A stretch of 64,000 nucleotides of DNA from the NCBI GenBank assembly GCA_036522835.1, contig DATDFB010000093.1, positions 1 to 64,000 of the forward strand, given 5' to 3'. The notes beneath the pieces were generated by a model, which was not told the DNA's origin, searched no databases, and saw only the letters and a program-made list of their open reading frames with translations. Both the position numbers and the translations under genes were made by a program. This document shows positions 32,864-41,983 of this stretch, one piece after another (the stretch's first letter is position 1; every line of letters starts with the position of its first letter). This DNA comes from DATDFB01 sp036522835. Its GTDB lineage: Bacteria > Acidobacteriota > Thermoanaerobaculia > Gp7-AA8.

Positions 32864-34624
32864 TCAGCGGACGTCGAATTCGACCGCGTATTTGTGGGTA
32901 TCGGTGACCCATTCGTTCTCGGACTTCTTCATGTCGATCGTCGAGGCGACGAAATTCATGAAGTAGATCGGCTCGGTCCGCCCGCGCAGGCGCACGGCCA
33001 GCTTGTATTTTCCGGGCTTCGTGATCTTCGAGCCCGGGACGGAGTACTTCGCCACGCGCGTCACCAGCGGCGGGATACTGTGCTTCTCCAGGCGCGCGAA
33101 CGGCGGATGGTTCAAGAGCGACGTCGGCGCGTTGCCGGGACGGATGAAGGGCATCTGATCGTTGTCGAGGTTGATCGGCAGATACATCTCGCGGTCGGTG
33201 CCCTTGACGTTCGTGGTGATGAACTTGCTCTGCATGCTGAAGAGCTGGCTGTCAAAGGGCATCTTGTGCGCGGCGACGTCTTTCGACTGCAGGTCGGCGA
33301 TGTCGCCGTTGCTGTCGACGTAACCGGACTCCCAGACCCACTTCCCGTCGGGATCGATCAGCACGACGTTCAGCCACAGCTCGGGCTGTGCGCCGAGGGA
33401 GCCGGAGGGGAGGTTGTGGCCGGGATTGAGGTTCGTCAGCTTGTACTCGAACTTCATCGTCTTGCCGACGGCGGGGCCGCTCGTGAAGAACGGGCCGTCG
33501 AGCTTCGACGCATTTTCGAGAAGCTTCTGCCGGTTATCGGCGCGTTCGCGCCACTCCTGGTAGTTCTCCTGGACCTTCGCCCACGCCGTCTTGCGATCGG
33601 CGGGGTTCTGCCACTCCGGCGGGAACTTCGTCGACGCTGCTTTCGTCGACTCGAACTCGTCGCTGCCCCACTTCGCGCGGTAGTCGAAGGTCAGCCACTG
33701 CTGCGGCGTGAACGGCGTGGGTCCGATCGGGAAGAGACCCGGATGGCTGATCGGGTAGCCCGGTCCGACGAACTCGTGGTCGGAGAGCGGGCGGTTCGCG
33801 TTCGGCGTGAGACCGTTGACGATCGCCGCCGGTCCCATCTTCCAGCCGACGCCCTGGTACGGCCCACGGGTAACGGCGGGCTTGCCCGGGAACGCGCTCA
33901 TGTGGCATTCCTGGCAGGTGATCCCCAACTTCGCGGCCGGGGATGCCCGCCACTCTTCCCACACCGTCTCGAGCTTGATTCCGGCGTGCACCGCCACCTG
34001 ATGGCAGGGGGCGCACAGCTGCGACTTCGTAATGATGTCGGACTGGATGGCGGTCTGGTGGATCTTGAGATAGCCGGGCTTCTCCGGCTCATCGGGGCTG
34101 ACGAGGACCTTGTAGCGCTCCGCGTTGCTGATGACGTTGAGGAGGCCGGCGGTGTCGAACGGGCCGAAGACCGGCTCGAAGATGTCGCCCGGCGTGATGC
34201 GGCGCGCGCCGTTGACTTTGCCGTAGCACTCGCCGACGCGGTGGCAGGTCACGCAGGTGATCCCCTCCTGCGAAGCTCCCTGGCGGTCCCACCAGGCGAT
34301 GTCGCGGCGCTCGCCCAGGTTCGTGCCGACGCTGGCGTGGCAGCGGATGCAGAAGTAGTTGATCGTGCCGCGGGAGACGTCGTTGATCAACTGCTCGAAC
34401 TTGTTGAACATCGGCGACACGTTCGCGTAGGCGTGCGACGATCTGCGCCACTGCGCGAACTGCGTGGGATGGCAGTTGGCGCAGTACTGGGCCGATGGGT
34501 AGTTCTTCTCCGCGGTCGCCCTCGCGTGCGGGTCGTCGGCAGGGAGCGGTTTCGGTAGCACCTGTGCCGCCGCGACCGCGGCTCCTGCCACGAAGACGGC
34601 GAATGCGAGTCCGGCAATTCGCAT
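32864..34624 (-). CDS. Exported five-haem cytochrome c
   Basis: 586 residues with a signal peptide (MRIAGLAFAVFVAGAAVAAA) and five CxxCH haem sites at residues 48, 92, 124, 204 and 237, resembling the cytochrome c554-type multihaem fold. A haem-free beta-rich C-terminal half (about 390-586) follows. First gene of a six-gene leftward operon, and the likely periplasmic electron acceptor of the molybdenum hydroxylase. The start was chosen for the leader and the GAGGAGGAGC RBS; the open frame extends upstream without coding character. The 197 bases upstream (34625-34821) show no recognisable feature. Confidence 0.9.
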   Translation of the reverse strand: MRIAGLAFAVFVAGAAVAAAQVLPKPLPADDPHARATAEKNYPSAQYCANCHPTQFAQWRRSSHAYANVSPMFNKFEQLINDVSRGTINYFCIRCHASVGTNLGERRDIAWWDRQGASQEGITCVTCHRVGECYGKVNGARRITPGDIFEPVFGPFDTAGLLNVISNAERYKVLVSPDEPEKPGYLKIHQTAIQSDIITKSQLCAPCHQVAVHAGIKLETVWEEWRASPAAKLGITCQECHMSAFPGKPAVTRGPYQGVGWKMGPAAIVNGLTPNANRPLSDHEFVGPGYPISHPGLFPIGPTPFTPQQWLTFDYRAKWGSDEFESTKAASTKFPPEWQNPADRKTAWAKVQENYQEWRERADNRQKLLENASKLDGPFFTSGPAVGKTMKFEYKLTNLNPGHNLPSGSLGAQPELWLNVVLIDPDGKWVWESGYVDSNGDIADLQSKDVAAHKMPFDSQLFSMQSKFITTNVKGTDREMYLPINLDNDQMPFIRPGNAPTSLLNHPPFARLEKHSIPPLVTRVAKYSVPGSKITKPGKYKLAVRLRGRTEPIYFMNFVASTIDMKKSENEWVTDTHKYAVEFDVR

Positions 34625-34821
34625 CGGGCTGCTCCTCCTCCTCAGCGGCGGCGGGACGCCGTCGCGCCAATTTGATTTAAGGACGGGTGTTGGTTGTTCA
34701 TGCGTTCTATCATGAATTGGAGACAGGCGTCTAGGGATGTAGTGAAGACCGGCTACAGAACGTTTCAATCAAGAAGACGACGACCGCGCGCGGAACGTGA
34801 TGCAGAGGGATCGGCTATGAT

Positions 34822-35976
34822 TTGCCCTCCGTGTCCAATCTTGGTGCGACGCCGTTGCCGTTCGACGACGTTTCGAACGTCCTGTGCAACGGCTGCGGCG
34901 TGTACGACGGCTCGCTGCGCTACTCCGTCCACCCGCGCGTGGTGGCCGGCAGGGAGAGCTCGCACATGGGGATCTGGTGCGGGCGCTGCCGAGGGATGGA
35001 GGCCGCAAACGCCGCTGGGGTCTCGCTTTTGGCGGGGTGGTGGTCGCTCCGCGGACCCGCGCGGACGCTCGCGGCCGTCCGCAAGAACCTGCAGGGCGGC
35101 GAGCAACCCGCCACGGCGAACGCGAAGATGCTCCGCGCCATCGCCCTGCTCGAATACCAGAAGACGAACTACGACTTCGCGGCGATGTTTGCGTCTGCCG
35201 CAAACGCGATGCAGCCGCAGCGCGAGAACTCCCGCCTGCTCCACGAGCTCAATCGGGCCGGGTACAAGAGCGGCGGAACCGTGTCGCCGTGGCGCTTCGC
35301 CGCGTGGGTTCCGGTCGGGGTCTTCGCCGCCGTCGTCCTTTTCCTTGGCGCGAAAGGCTACAAGGCGCTCACCGCGCCGGGCGCCGACCCCTCCCTCATG
35401 GCGCCGGTGCAGCGCGCGTCCATCGCCGGCAGCGCTCCGAAGACGCCGGCACCGGCGAAATGGACCTCCGCCTCGAGCGCCGACGAGCTGCAGCAGATGC
35501 TGACCCCCGACTCCGACGAGCGCCTCGCCGCCGCTTATGTCCATGCGAGGCTGAAGCAGGTCAGAGCCGAGATCGCGGCGCGCGTCCGCCACGGCGATCC
35601 GGTTGGCATCATCGAGCAGCCGATCCTCGACTTCCGCACGCTTCCCGCCGTCTCGGCGTACATCGCCAAGGGCGATGTCAGCGTCCGCTACGCGCGGCTC
35701 ACCGCGGCGTTCGACGACGTGGCCCGCTACTACCACGGCGGCGCCGACGCCGAGGCAATCGAGCGCACCAGCGGGGAGTCGCTGAAGGCCACAGAGGAGA
35801 TCGCCCTCGGCGCGCTCGACGCCGGCGACCGAGGCTTGAGCGAGCGCGCCGGCTCGCTCGCCAATCAGGTCGATCAACGACTGTCTTCGGTGGAGCAGAT
35901 GCGGCAGGAGCTGCGCATCCGCGGCGCGGTCATTCCGTTACTGACGAAAGCGATCGACGACTTCACCGGCCGCTGA
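34822..35976 (+). CDS. Zinc-ribbon membrane protein of unknown function
   Basis: 384 residues. An N-terminal zinc ribbon (CNGCG at about 22-26 and CGRC at about 53-56) precedes a helical segment, one transmembrane helix (WRFAAWVPVGVFAAVVLFLGA, about 160-182) and a predominantly helical C-terminal region. The start is TTG at 34822 or GTG at 34831. It precedes DUF3467 and trmFO on the same strand. No family recognised; possibly a regulated membrane sensor. Confidence 0.65.
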   Translation: MPSVSNLGATPLPFDDVSNVLCNGCGVYDGSLRYSVHPRVVAGRESSHMGIWCGRCRGMEAANAAGVSLLAGWWSLRGPARTLAAVRKNLQGGEQPATANAKMLRAIALLEYQKTNYDFAAMFASAANAMQPQRENSRLLHELNRAGYKSGGTVSPWRFAAWVPVGVFAAVVLFLGAKGYKALTAPGADPSLMAPVQRASIAGSAPKTPAPAKWTSASSADELQQMLTPDSDERLAAAYVHARLKQVRAEIAARVRHGDPVGIIEQPILDFRTLPAVSAYIAKGDVSVRYARLTAAFDDVARYYHGGADAEAIERTSGESLKATEEIALGALDAGDRGLSERAGSLANQVDQRLSSVEQMRQELRIRGAVIPLLTKAIDDFTGR

Positions 35977-35999
35977 TTCATTGGCGGTATGCTGGCGCG

Positions 36000-36296
36000 A
36001 TGGACGAACAGCAGCAGCAGATCCGCATCGTGCTCGACGACGCCATCGCTCAGGGCGAGTACATCAACTTCGCCAACATCATCCATTCGCCCAGCGAGTT
36101 CGTGGTCGACCTCGGCCGGGTCGTGCCGGGCAAGACCGACGTCAAGGTCTACAGCCGCGTCATCATGACTCCGCTCCACGCCAAGCAGCTCCTCGACGCG
36201 CTCGCGCACAACATTTCCCTCTTCGAATCGAAGTTCGGGGAAATCCGTCTCGACGGCGCGCAGGTTTTCAGCACCGGCAACGAGCCCTCCAATTGA
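36000..36296 (+). CDS. DUF3467 family protein
   Basis: 98 residues. The pattern YINFANIIHSPSEFVVDLGR followed by RVIMTPLHAKQLLDAL is characteristic of DUF3467, small proteins of unknown function, some of them transferred-gene or phage-associated. ATG at 36000 lies 24 bases after the previous stop. It ends one base before the trmFO GTG start, so the two are probably co-transcribed. Confidence 0.85.
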   Translation: MDEQQQQIRIVLDDAIAQGEYINFANIIHSPSEFVVDLGRVVPGKTDVKVYSRVIMTPLHAKQLLDALAHNISLFESKFGEIRLDGAQVFSTGNEPSN

Positions 36297-36297
36297 C

Positions 36298-37653
36298 GTG
36301 AGCACGGTCAAGATCATCGGCGCCGGCCTGGCCGGCTGTGAATGCGCGTTCGGCCTGGCCCGCCGCGGCCACGAGGTGACGCTCTACGAGATGCGTCCGC
36401 GCAAGATGACCGCTGCGCATCAGACCTCCAACCTCGCGGAGCTGGTCTGCTCGAACTCCTTCCGCTCCTCGGCGGCGACGAACGCGGTCGGGCTGCTGAA
36501 GCAGGAGATGGCGCTCCTCGACTCGCTCGTCGTCCGCTGCGGCGAGCGCGCGCGCGTGCCCGCGGGCGACGCGTTCGCTGTCGACCGCGAACGTTTCGCC
36601 TCCGAAGTGACGAGCGCGATCGAGAGCGAGGAGCGCATCGCAATCGTGCGCGAGGAAGCGACGGCGCTCGACCGCGGCGACTACGACTTCCTCGTCGTCG
36701 CCACCGGTCCCCTCACCTCCGACCCGCTCTTCGACGCCATCAACGACTTCCTCGGCCGCGACGGCTTGTACTTCTACGACGCCATCGCCCCCATCCTGGC
36801 CGCGGAGTCGCTCGATTTCACCAAGCTCTATTGGAAATCGCGCTATGGCAAGGGCTCCGGCACCGACTACCTCAACGCGCCGATGACGCAAGGTCAGTAC
36901 GAGGCCTTCGTCGCGGCGCTGCTCTCCGCGGAGCTCTATCCGTTGCACGACTTCGAGAACGCCGCGCACTTCGAAGGATGTCTTCCGATCGAGGAGATGG
37001 CCGCGCGCGGCGTCGACACGCTCCGCTTCGGGCCGATGAAGCCGGTCGGGCTCGAGCATCCGGCGACCGGCGAGCGGCCGTACGCGGTCGTCCAACTGCG
37101 AAAGGAAGACCTCTCCGACGATTACTTCAACATCGTCGGATTCCAGACGAAGATGAAGGTGCCGGAGCAGAAGCGCGTGATCCCGATGATCCCGGGCCTC
37201 GAGAACGCGGCGTTCGCGCGCTTCGGATCGATGCACCGCAACACGTTCATCAACGGCCCGCGGCACCTCCGCAATACGTTCCAGACGAAGCGCGACGAGC
37301 GCGTCTTCTTCGCCGGGCAGATCACCGGGGTGGAGGGCTATGTCGAGTCGTCCGCTGTGGGGTTGCTCGTGGCGCGCTACATCGACGAGCTCTCCCGCGG
37401 CGGCGCCGCCCACCCGCTCCCCTACCACACGGCCCTCGGCGCGCTCGGCCGCCACGTCGCGGAGTCGTCGCCCGAGCGCTACCAGCCGTCCAACGTGACG
37501 TGGGCGCTGATCGAGGACGTCGTCGGCCGGGTGAAGAAGATCGAGAAGCGCGAGCGGCAGGTCGCCAGGGCGATCGCGACTGTGGAGTGCGCCGGCCGTG
37601 CCGGCGCTGTCGTCGAGAGCGGCGGCATGGCCGCCGCACTCCACAGGTCGTGA
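36298..37653 (+). CDS. trmFO: TrmFO, folate/FAD-dependent tRNA uracil-54 C5-methyltransferase
   Basis: 451-residue cytoplasmic flavoprotein that forms m5U54 in the tRNA T-loop using methylene-tetrahydrofolate. Visible: the dinucleotide-binding VKIIGAGLAGCECAFGLARRG, YEMRPRKMTAAH, the LVCSNSFRS motif around the family's key Cys, and the C-terminal FAGQITGVEGYVESSA. The start is GTG at 36298. The last ~21 codons (from about AIATVE onwards) are not TrmFO sequence: they are encoded by a 65-bp palindromic element inserted at the 3' end, which also supplies the route to the present stop codon. A degenerate repeat of the same 3' end follows. The catalytic part looks intact. Confidence 0.95.
   Translation: MSTVKIIGAGLAGCECAFGLARRGHEVTLYEMRPRKMTAAHQTSNLAELVCSNSFRSSAATNAVGLLKQEMALLDSLVVRCGERARVPAGDAFAVDRERFASEVTSAIESEERIAIVREEATALDRGDYDFLVVATGPLTSDPLFDAINDFLGRDGLYFYDAIAPILAAESLDFTKLYWKSRYGKGSGTDYLNAPMTQGQYEAFVAALLSAELYPLHDFENAAHFEGCLPIEEMAARGVDTLRFGPMKPVGLEHPATGERPYAVVQLRKEDLSDDYFNIVGFQTKMKVPEQKRVIPMIPGLENAAFARFGSMHRNTFINGPRHLRNTFQTKRDERVFFAGQITGVEGYVESSAVGLLVARYIDELSRGGAAHPLPYHTALGALGRHVAESSPERYQPSNVTWALIEDVVGRVKKIEKRERQVARAIATVECAGRAGAVVESGGMAAALHRS
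37581..37645. mobile_element. 65-bp palindromic (REP/MITE-like) element, copy 1
   Basis: Perfect 10-bp terminal inverted repeats TGTGGAGTGC/GCACTCCACA enclose two GC-rich hairpin halves. Inserted in the trmFO reading frame. Confidence 0.8.
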
Positions 37654-37746
37654 CTTTCCCTCCGCGTGGGCGCTGATCGAGGACGTGGTCGGACGGGTGA
37701 AGAAGATCGAGAAGCGCGAGCGGCAGGTCGCACAAGCGATCGCGAC

Positions 37747-37811
37747 TGTGGAGTGCCCCGGCCGTGCCGGCGCTGTCGTCGAGAGCGGCGGCATGGCCGC
37801 CGCACTCCACA
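37747..37811. mobile_element. 65-bp palindromic element, copy 2
   Basis: Same element as copy 1 with one base change in its left half (GTGCCCCGG instead of GTGCGCCGG), carried by the tandem duplication. It lies 43 bases before the sigma-factor start. Confidence 0.8.
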
Positions 37812-37854
37812 GGCCGTAACTTTTCCCTCCGCCCCGCAGTTAAGCTGATCGACA

Positions 37855-38334
37855 GTGGACGAGCGAGCGCGATTCGCCGAGCTCTACGAGCAGAACTTCG
37901 AGCGCGTGTACGCGTTCGTGGCGAGGCGGGTGCGCGATCGCGCGGAGGCGGAAGACGTGGTCTCCGACGTTTTCTACAAGGCCCTCAAAGGCATCGGCGG
38001 CTACGAGGAGCGCGACGGGGTGCCGTTCGTGGCGTGGCTGTACCGGATCGCGGCGAACGTGCTGCACGACCGCGCGCGCAACGCCGGCCGCGAAACGCCG
38101 TTGGACGATTGCGACCTCGCCGTCGACGACGACGTCGAACGCCGCGCCCTCCTCTTCCGCCTCGTCGACACGCTGCCGCCGGCGCAGCGCGCCGTGCTCG
38201 TCAAGCGCTTCGCCGAGCAGCGCTCCATCGCCGACGTGGCGCGCCAGCTCGGCCGCAGCGAGGGGGCCGTCAAGCAACTGCAGCTCCGCGCCATCGAGGC
38301 GCTGCGCGCGCAGGTGAGGGGGTCGCATGGCTGA
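37855..38334 (+). CDS. ECF-type sigma-70 family RNA polymerase sigma factor
   Basis: 159 residues. Region 2 spans about 8-75 (LYEQNFERVYAFVARRVRDRAEAEDVVSDVFYKAL) and region 4 about 95-155 (LPPAQRAVLVKRFAEQRSIADVARQLGRSEGAVKQLQLRAIEAL). GTG start. Its stop overlaps the start of the next gene by eight bases, in the position where an anti-sigma factor normally sits. The second copy of the palindromic element lies in its leader. Confidence 0.93.
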   Translation: MDERARFAELYEQNFERVYAFVARRVRDRAEAEDVVSDVFYKALKGIGGYEERDGVPFVAWLYRIAANVLHDRARNAGRETPLDDCDLAVDDDVERRALLFRLVDTLPPAQRAVLVKRFAEQRSIADVARQLGRSEGAVKQLQLRAIEALRAQVRGSHG

Positions 38335-39235
38335 GCGGCACGACGCGCTCGACCAGGCCATCCAGGCCATCCTCGACGGCGCGGCGGAGGTGTCGATCCC
38401 GCGCGAGCTCGAGGCGTTGGTGGCGATCGCGGCCGACCTCCGCGATCTGCCGGACCCGGAATTCAAACGAAGATTGGGAGGACGTATGACCGCAACCACG
38501 ATTGATGTCCGTGAAGTGACTCCGTACCTCGTCGTCGAGGACGTCGACGACTTGATCGACTTCGCCAAGAACGTCTTCGGCGCAAAAGAGACGCTGCGCA
38601 CGAAGGGCGGCGCCGGCGGCACGCACTGCGAGATCCACATCGGCGATTCGAAGCTGATGATGGGCGGCGGCATGAAGCTGACGAAAGGTCCGAACCTCGC
38701 CACGCTGCACGTCTTCGTCCCCGACGTCGACGCGGCGTATGAGCGCGCCATCGCCGCCGGCGCGACGTCGCTCTACGGCGTGGTCGACCAGGAGTACGGC
38801 TCGCGCGAAGGCTCGGTGAAAGACCGCTGGGGCAACCACTGGTACATCGCCACGGAGCGCGGGGAGCGCTACCGCCCGAAGAACACGCAGGACGTGATGC
38901 CCTACTTTCACCCGCACGGCGCGCCGAAGATGATCTCGTTCCTCGAGAACGCCCTCGGCGCAGAGGTGCTGGAAAAGTACGAGCACGAAGGCGCCGTCGT
39001 GCACGCGAAAGTGCGCGTCGGCGGTTCGATTGTCGAGCTCGGCGAAGCGCACGGAGAATGGCAGCCGGTGCCGATGATGTTCGTGGTGGCTGTCGACAGC
39101 GCCGACGAAGCGTTCGCGCGCGCCGTATCTGCGGGCGGAAAGGAAATGATGCCGCCCACGAAGCAGCCGTACGGTAGGGTCGGCGCCGTGGAAGACCCCT
39201 TCGGAAACCAATGGCACTTCATGTCCGCGCAGTAA
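38327..39235 (+). CDS. Sigma-partner N-terminus fused to tandem VOC (glyoxalase-like) domains
   Basis: 302 residues. The first ~50 (HDALDQAIQAILDG..., LPDPEFKRRLGG) resemble the short cytoplasmic segment encoded after ECF sigma genes. Two VOC/PhnB-type domains follow (about 60-175, with VTPYLVVEDVDDLIDFAKNVFG, and about 185-300, with VMPYFHPHGAPKMISFLENALG and EDPFGNQWHF). No membrane helix is present, so it is not a classical anti-sigma factor. An internal ATG at about residue 54 with an upstream GGGAGG could give a separate VOC protein. Function as sigma regulator or as small-molecule binding protein is inference. Confidence 0.8.
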   Translation: MAERHDALDQAIQAILDGAAEVSIPRELEALVAIAADLRDLPDPEFKRRLGGRMTATTIDVREVTPYLVVEDVDDLIDFAKNVFGAKETLRTKGGAGGTHCEIHIGDSKLMMGGGMKLTKGPNLATLHVFVPDVDAAYERAIAAGATSLYGVVDQEYGSREGSVKDRWGNHWYIATERGERYRPKNTQDVMPYFHPHGAPKMISFLENALGAEVLEKYEHEGAVVHAKVRVGGSIVELGEAHGEWQPVPMMFVVAVDSADEAFARAVSAGGKEMMPPTKQPYGRVGAVEDPFGNQWHFMSAQ

Positions 39236-41130
39236 CGCTCCTCCTCCTACTCGCCGCAGCCACCGCATTTGCCGATCAGGCGGACCTCTCGGTCCGCCTG
39301 ACCGCGCCGGAGAAAGCGCGGCCGGGATTGGGCTCCAGCCTCCAGATCCTCGTCGACAATGCCGGCCCCGACACCGCCCGCGACGTGGTCGTGACGGTCC
39401 GCCTCGACGGCCAGCCGTTGCCGCCGCAACAGTCCGAGCCGTGCAACGGCGGGCGCTGCACGCTCGGCAACATGGCGCCGGGCAGGCAGAGGGTTCTCTT
39501 CGTCAACGCAACGCTGCCGAAGAGCGGCGACAGCGTGGTGTGGAACGTCGAGGTCGCCGGCAGCACGCCCGATCCGAACGCGGAGAACAACGCCAGAGCG
39601 GCCATGGTCCTCTTGTCGACCGAGCCGTTCATGACGACGTACCTCACCGCGCCCGATTGGGTCGATCCCGGTATGGAGTTTCCCGTCGACCTCATCTTCG
39701 GATACGACAACGTCGCGGTCGCGCACAACGTCGTCGGCAGCATCGAGCTCCCCGCGGGGACGGGCATCGTGTCGCTTCCGCCGGCCTGCAGCGCGCCGGT
39801 GCCGACGCGCATCGACTGCGCCGCCGGCGGCGATGTCTTCGAGACGCCCCCTCAGGATCGCTTGCATCTGCGTCTCCGCGCGCCGGCGCGTTTCGGCGGC
39901 GAGACGCTGACGCTGACGACGACGGTGCGGATGCGCGAGACGAACTTCCAGGACCTCCCGCACGACGCGCGCATCACGCTCTCGCGCTCGTTCGTCGTCA
40001 CGACCACGGCCGACGGCGGCAGCGGCTCCCTGCGCACAGCCATCGACACGGCAAACGCGTCGTGCCGCACGGCCCTCGACCGCTGCGCGATCGTCTTCGA
40101 CATCGAAGAGCCGTCGGCCAAGCCGTGGAAGACGATTCGCGTGGCCTCGCCGCTGCCGCCGCTCCTCTCGCCGTCGTTGCACGTGGATGGCTCGACGCAG
40201 ATCGGCCTCGCAGGCGGCGGCAATCCCGACGGCCCGTCGATCGAGATCACGGGCGGCGGCGAGGTCGACGGCGACGGCCTGATCGCGCTGGGCTGCTTCC
40301 AGACGATCGCCAACCTCTCGATCACCGGCTTCCGCCGCTTCGGCATCTTCAGTGCGGAGAGCTGCGGCGGATTTTCGCTTTTCACCGGCAATTTCATCGG
40401 TGTCGATCCCACCGGCGATGCCGCCGTGCCGAACCTGCGCGGCATCGTCACGATGGGCAGGAAGACCGCGGCCATCCTGATGAACACGATCTCCGGCAAC
40501 CTCCGCTCGGGCATCTTCGTGCTCGACGGCAAGCTGTGGATTGCCAACAACCGCATCGGCGTCGCCGCGCACGCCGACACGCCGTTGCCGAACGGCGCCA
40601 GCGGCATCTACGTCGGACCGAACACGCAGCAATTCGCGGTCATCGACTACAACGTCATCGCCTTCAACCACGAGTTCGGCATCGCCATCGACGGCGCCAC
40701 CAAGTGGGCGGGCGGCCAGTCAAACCGCATCTGGGGCAACGGCGGCATCGCCGTCGACGACGCTCTCGACGGGCCGTCGCCGGACGTGCTCACCACGCGC
40801 GGCCGGATGGCCACGCCGGTCATCACCAGCGCGACGTTCGATCCGGCCGCGGGCACGACGACGATCCGCGGCAGCGCCTCCGCGCCGGGGCCTGTAAACG
40901 GCGTGAACGTCCACGTCGACGTCTACGCCGCCGACGCCGCGGGTCTCTTCGGCTCCGGCGAATCGCAGCGCTACCTCGGACAAATTCAGCCCGGCGACTT
41001 CGAGATGAAGGTACGGGGCGACTTGCGCGGCCAATGGGTGTCGGCGGCGACGGTTCTCATCGACTACACCGTCAGCGAGGACGGGCCGACGCGGATGACG
41101 GAGCTCAGCCGGGCCGTGCAGGTACGCTGA
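39211..41130 (+). CDS. Exported right-handed beta-helix protein with N-terminal CARDB/DUF11-like domain
   Basis: 639 residues. A signal peptide (to about residue 21) is followed by an Ig-like CARDB/DUF11-type domain (ADLSVRLTAPEKARPG to about 125), a second beta domain, and a parallel beta-helix region (about 265-560) opening with VVTTTADGGSGSLRTAIDTAN, the usual start of CSLREA-like surface beta-helix proteins. It overlaps the preceding VOC gene by 25 bases. Probably surface-exposed or secreted; may bind or degrade glycans, but no catalytic residues are recognised. Confidence 0.8.
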   Translation: MALHVRAVTLLLLLAAATAFADQADLSVRLTAPEKARPGLGSSLQILVDNAGPDTARDVVVTVRLDGQPLPPQQSEPCNGGRCTLGNMAPGRQRVLFVNATLPKSGDSVVWNVEVAGSTPDPNAENNARAAMVLLSTEPFMTTYLTAPDWVDPGMEFPVDLIFGYDNVAVAHNVVGSIELPAGTGIVSLPPACSAPVPTRIDCAAGGDVFETPPQDRLHLRLRAPARFGGETLTLTTTVRMRETNFQDLPHDARITLSRSFVVTTTADGGSGSLRTAIDTANASCRTALDRCAIVFDIEEPSAKPWKTIRVASPLPPLLSPSLHVDGSTQIGLAGGGNPDGPSIEITGGGEVDGDGLIALGCFQTIANLSITGFRRFGIFSAESCGGFSLFTGNFIGVDPTGDAAVPNLRGIVTMGRKTAAILMNTISGNLRSGIFVLDGKLWIANNRIGVAAHADTPLPNGASGIYVGPNTQQFAVIDYNVIAFNHEFGIAIDGATKWAGGQSNRIWGNGGIAVDDALDGPSPDVLTTRGRMATPVITSATFDPAAGTTTIRGSASAPGPVNGVNVHVDVYAADAAGLFGSGESQRYLGQIQPGDFEMKVRGDLRGQWVSAATVLIDYTVSEDGPTRMTELSRAVQVR

Positions 41131-41980
41131 CGACCACGCGCCCGCGCACGTGGCCGCTCTCCACGGCCTCGTGCGCGAGCGCGATCTCGCCGAGCGGGAA
41201 GGTCCGGGCGATGCGCGGACCCTCCCACCCCTCCGCAAGCATGGCGTTGAGCTCGCGCGCGGCCGAGAGCTTCGCCTCGAGCGGAAAGTCGTCGCTGCCG
41301 AGGAGGTAGAGGCGGGCGTTCCGGAAGAGGAGCGGCCAGAACGGAAGCGTTGGATGCGGATCGCTCGCCGCGTACGCCGCGATCGAGCCGTTCGGGGCGA
41401 GCGCGTCGAACGGGCACGTCGCGAAGTCGACGGTGACGATGTGATCGGCGTTCTCTTGCACGATCGTCGCGCCGGCGCGCTCGGCGAACAACACCGCCAG
41501 CTCGCCGACCGCGCCGCGCGCGCCGTGCACCAGCACGCGCTTGCCGCGAAGATCGCCGGCGACGTGCACGGCGCGATGGGCGGTGATGCCGGGGATACCG
41601 AGGCACGCGCCGGCCTTGAACGGAACGCCGTCGGGGAGCGGCACGGCGTTGTGCAGCGGCACGGTCGTGAATTCGGCGGCCGTGCCGAACGGGCGGTAGC
41701 TCTGCGCGCCGAAGCACCAGACGCGGCGGCCGAGGTGCTCCTCCGAAACGCCGTCGCCGACTTTGTCGATCACGCCGGCGCCGTCGCTGTGCGGGATGAC
41801 GCGCGGATAGGCCATGCCGTAGCCGAAGGCGTCGTTGCGCTTCTTGATGTCGCCGGGATTGATCCCCGAGGCGGCGATGCGGATGCGCACCTCGCCGGGC
41901 GCGGGCGAGGGATCGTCCATCTCGCCGACGACGAGAACATCGCGCGCGGGGCCTTGGCGCTCGTACCAGGCGGCTCGCAT
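41105..41980 (-). CDS. Medium-chain NADPH:quinone/zinc-less alcohol dehydrogenase family oxidoreductase
   Basis: About 291 residues from ATG 41980. GroES-like N-terminal domain (GEVRIRIAASGINPGDIKKR), catalytic domain with GKRVLVHGARGAVGELAV as the NADPH-binding loop, and a C-terminal GRVVVSVP typical of quinone oxidoreductases. No structural zinc cysteines. An in-frame ATG at 42013 would add 11 residues encoded by a palindromic element, so the shorter form is preferred. The 3' end overlaps the convergent beta-helix gene by 26 bases. Confidence 0.87.
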   Translation of the reverse strand: MRAAWYERQGPARDVLVVGEMDDPSPAPGEVRIRIAASGINPGDIKKRNDAFGYGMAYPRVIPHSDGAGVIDKVGDGVSEEHLGRRVWCFGAQSYRPFGTAAEFTTVPLHNAVPLPDGVPFKAGACLGIPGITAHRAVHVAGDLRGKRVLVHGARGAVGELAVLFAERAGATIVQENADHIVTVDFATCPFDALAPNGSIAAYAASDPHPTLPFWPLLFRNARLYLLGSDDFPLEAKLSAARELNAMLAEGWEGPRIARTFPLGEIALAHEAVESGHVRGRVVVSVPARPG

Positions 41981-41983
41981 GAG

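Larger units (their letters stand above)
37501..37832 (+). repeat. 166-bp tandem duplication of the trmFO 3' end
   Basis: Bases 37501-37666 are repeated almost exactly at 37667-37832 (TGGGCGCTGATCGAGGACGT start in both). Each unit contains the end of the trmFO frame and a 65-bp palindromic element. The second unit is untranslated and lies just before the ECF sigma gene. Confidence 0.9.
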
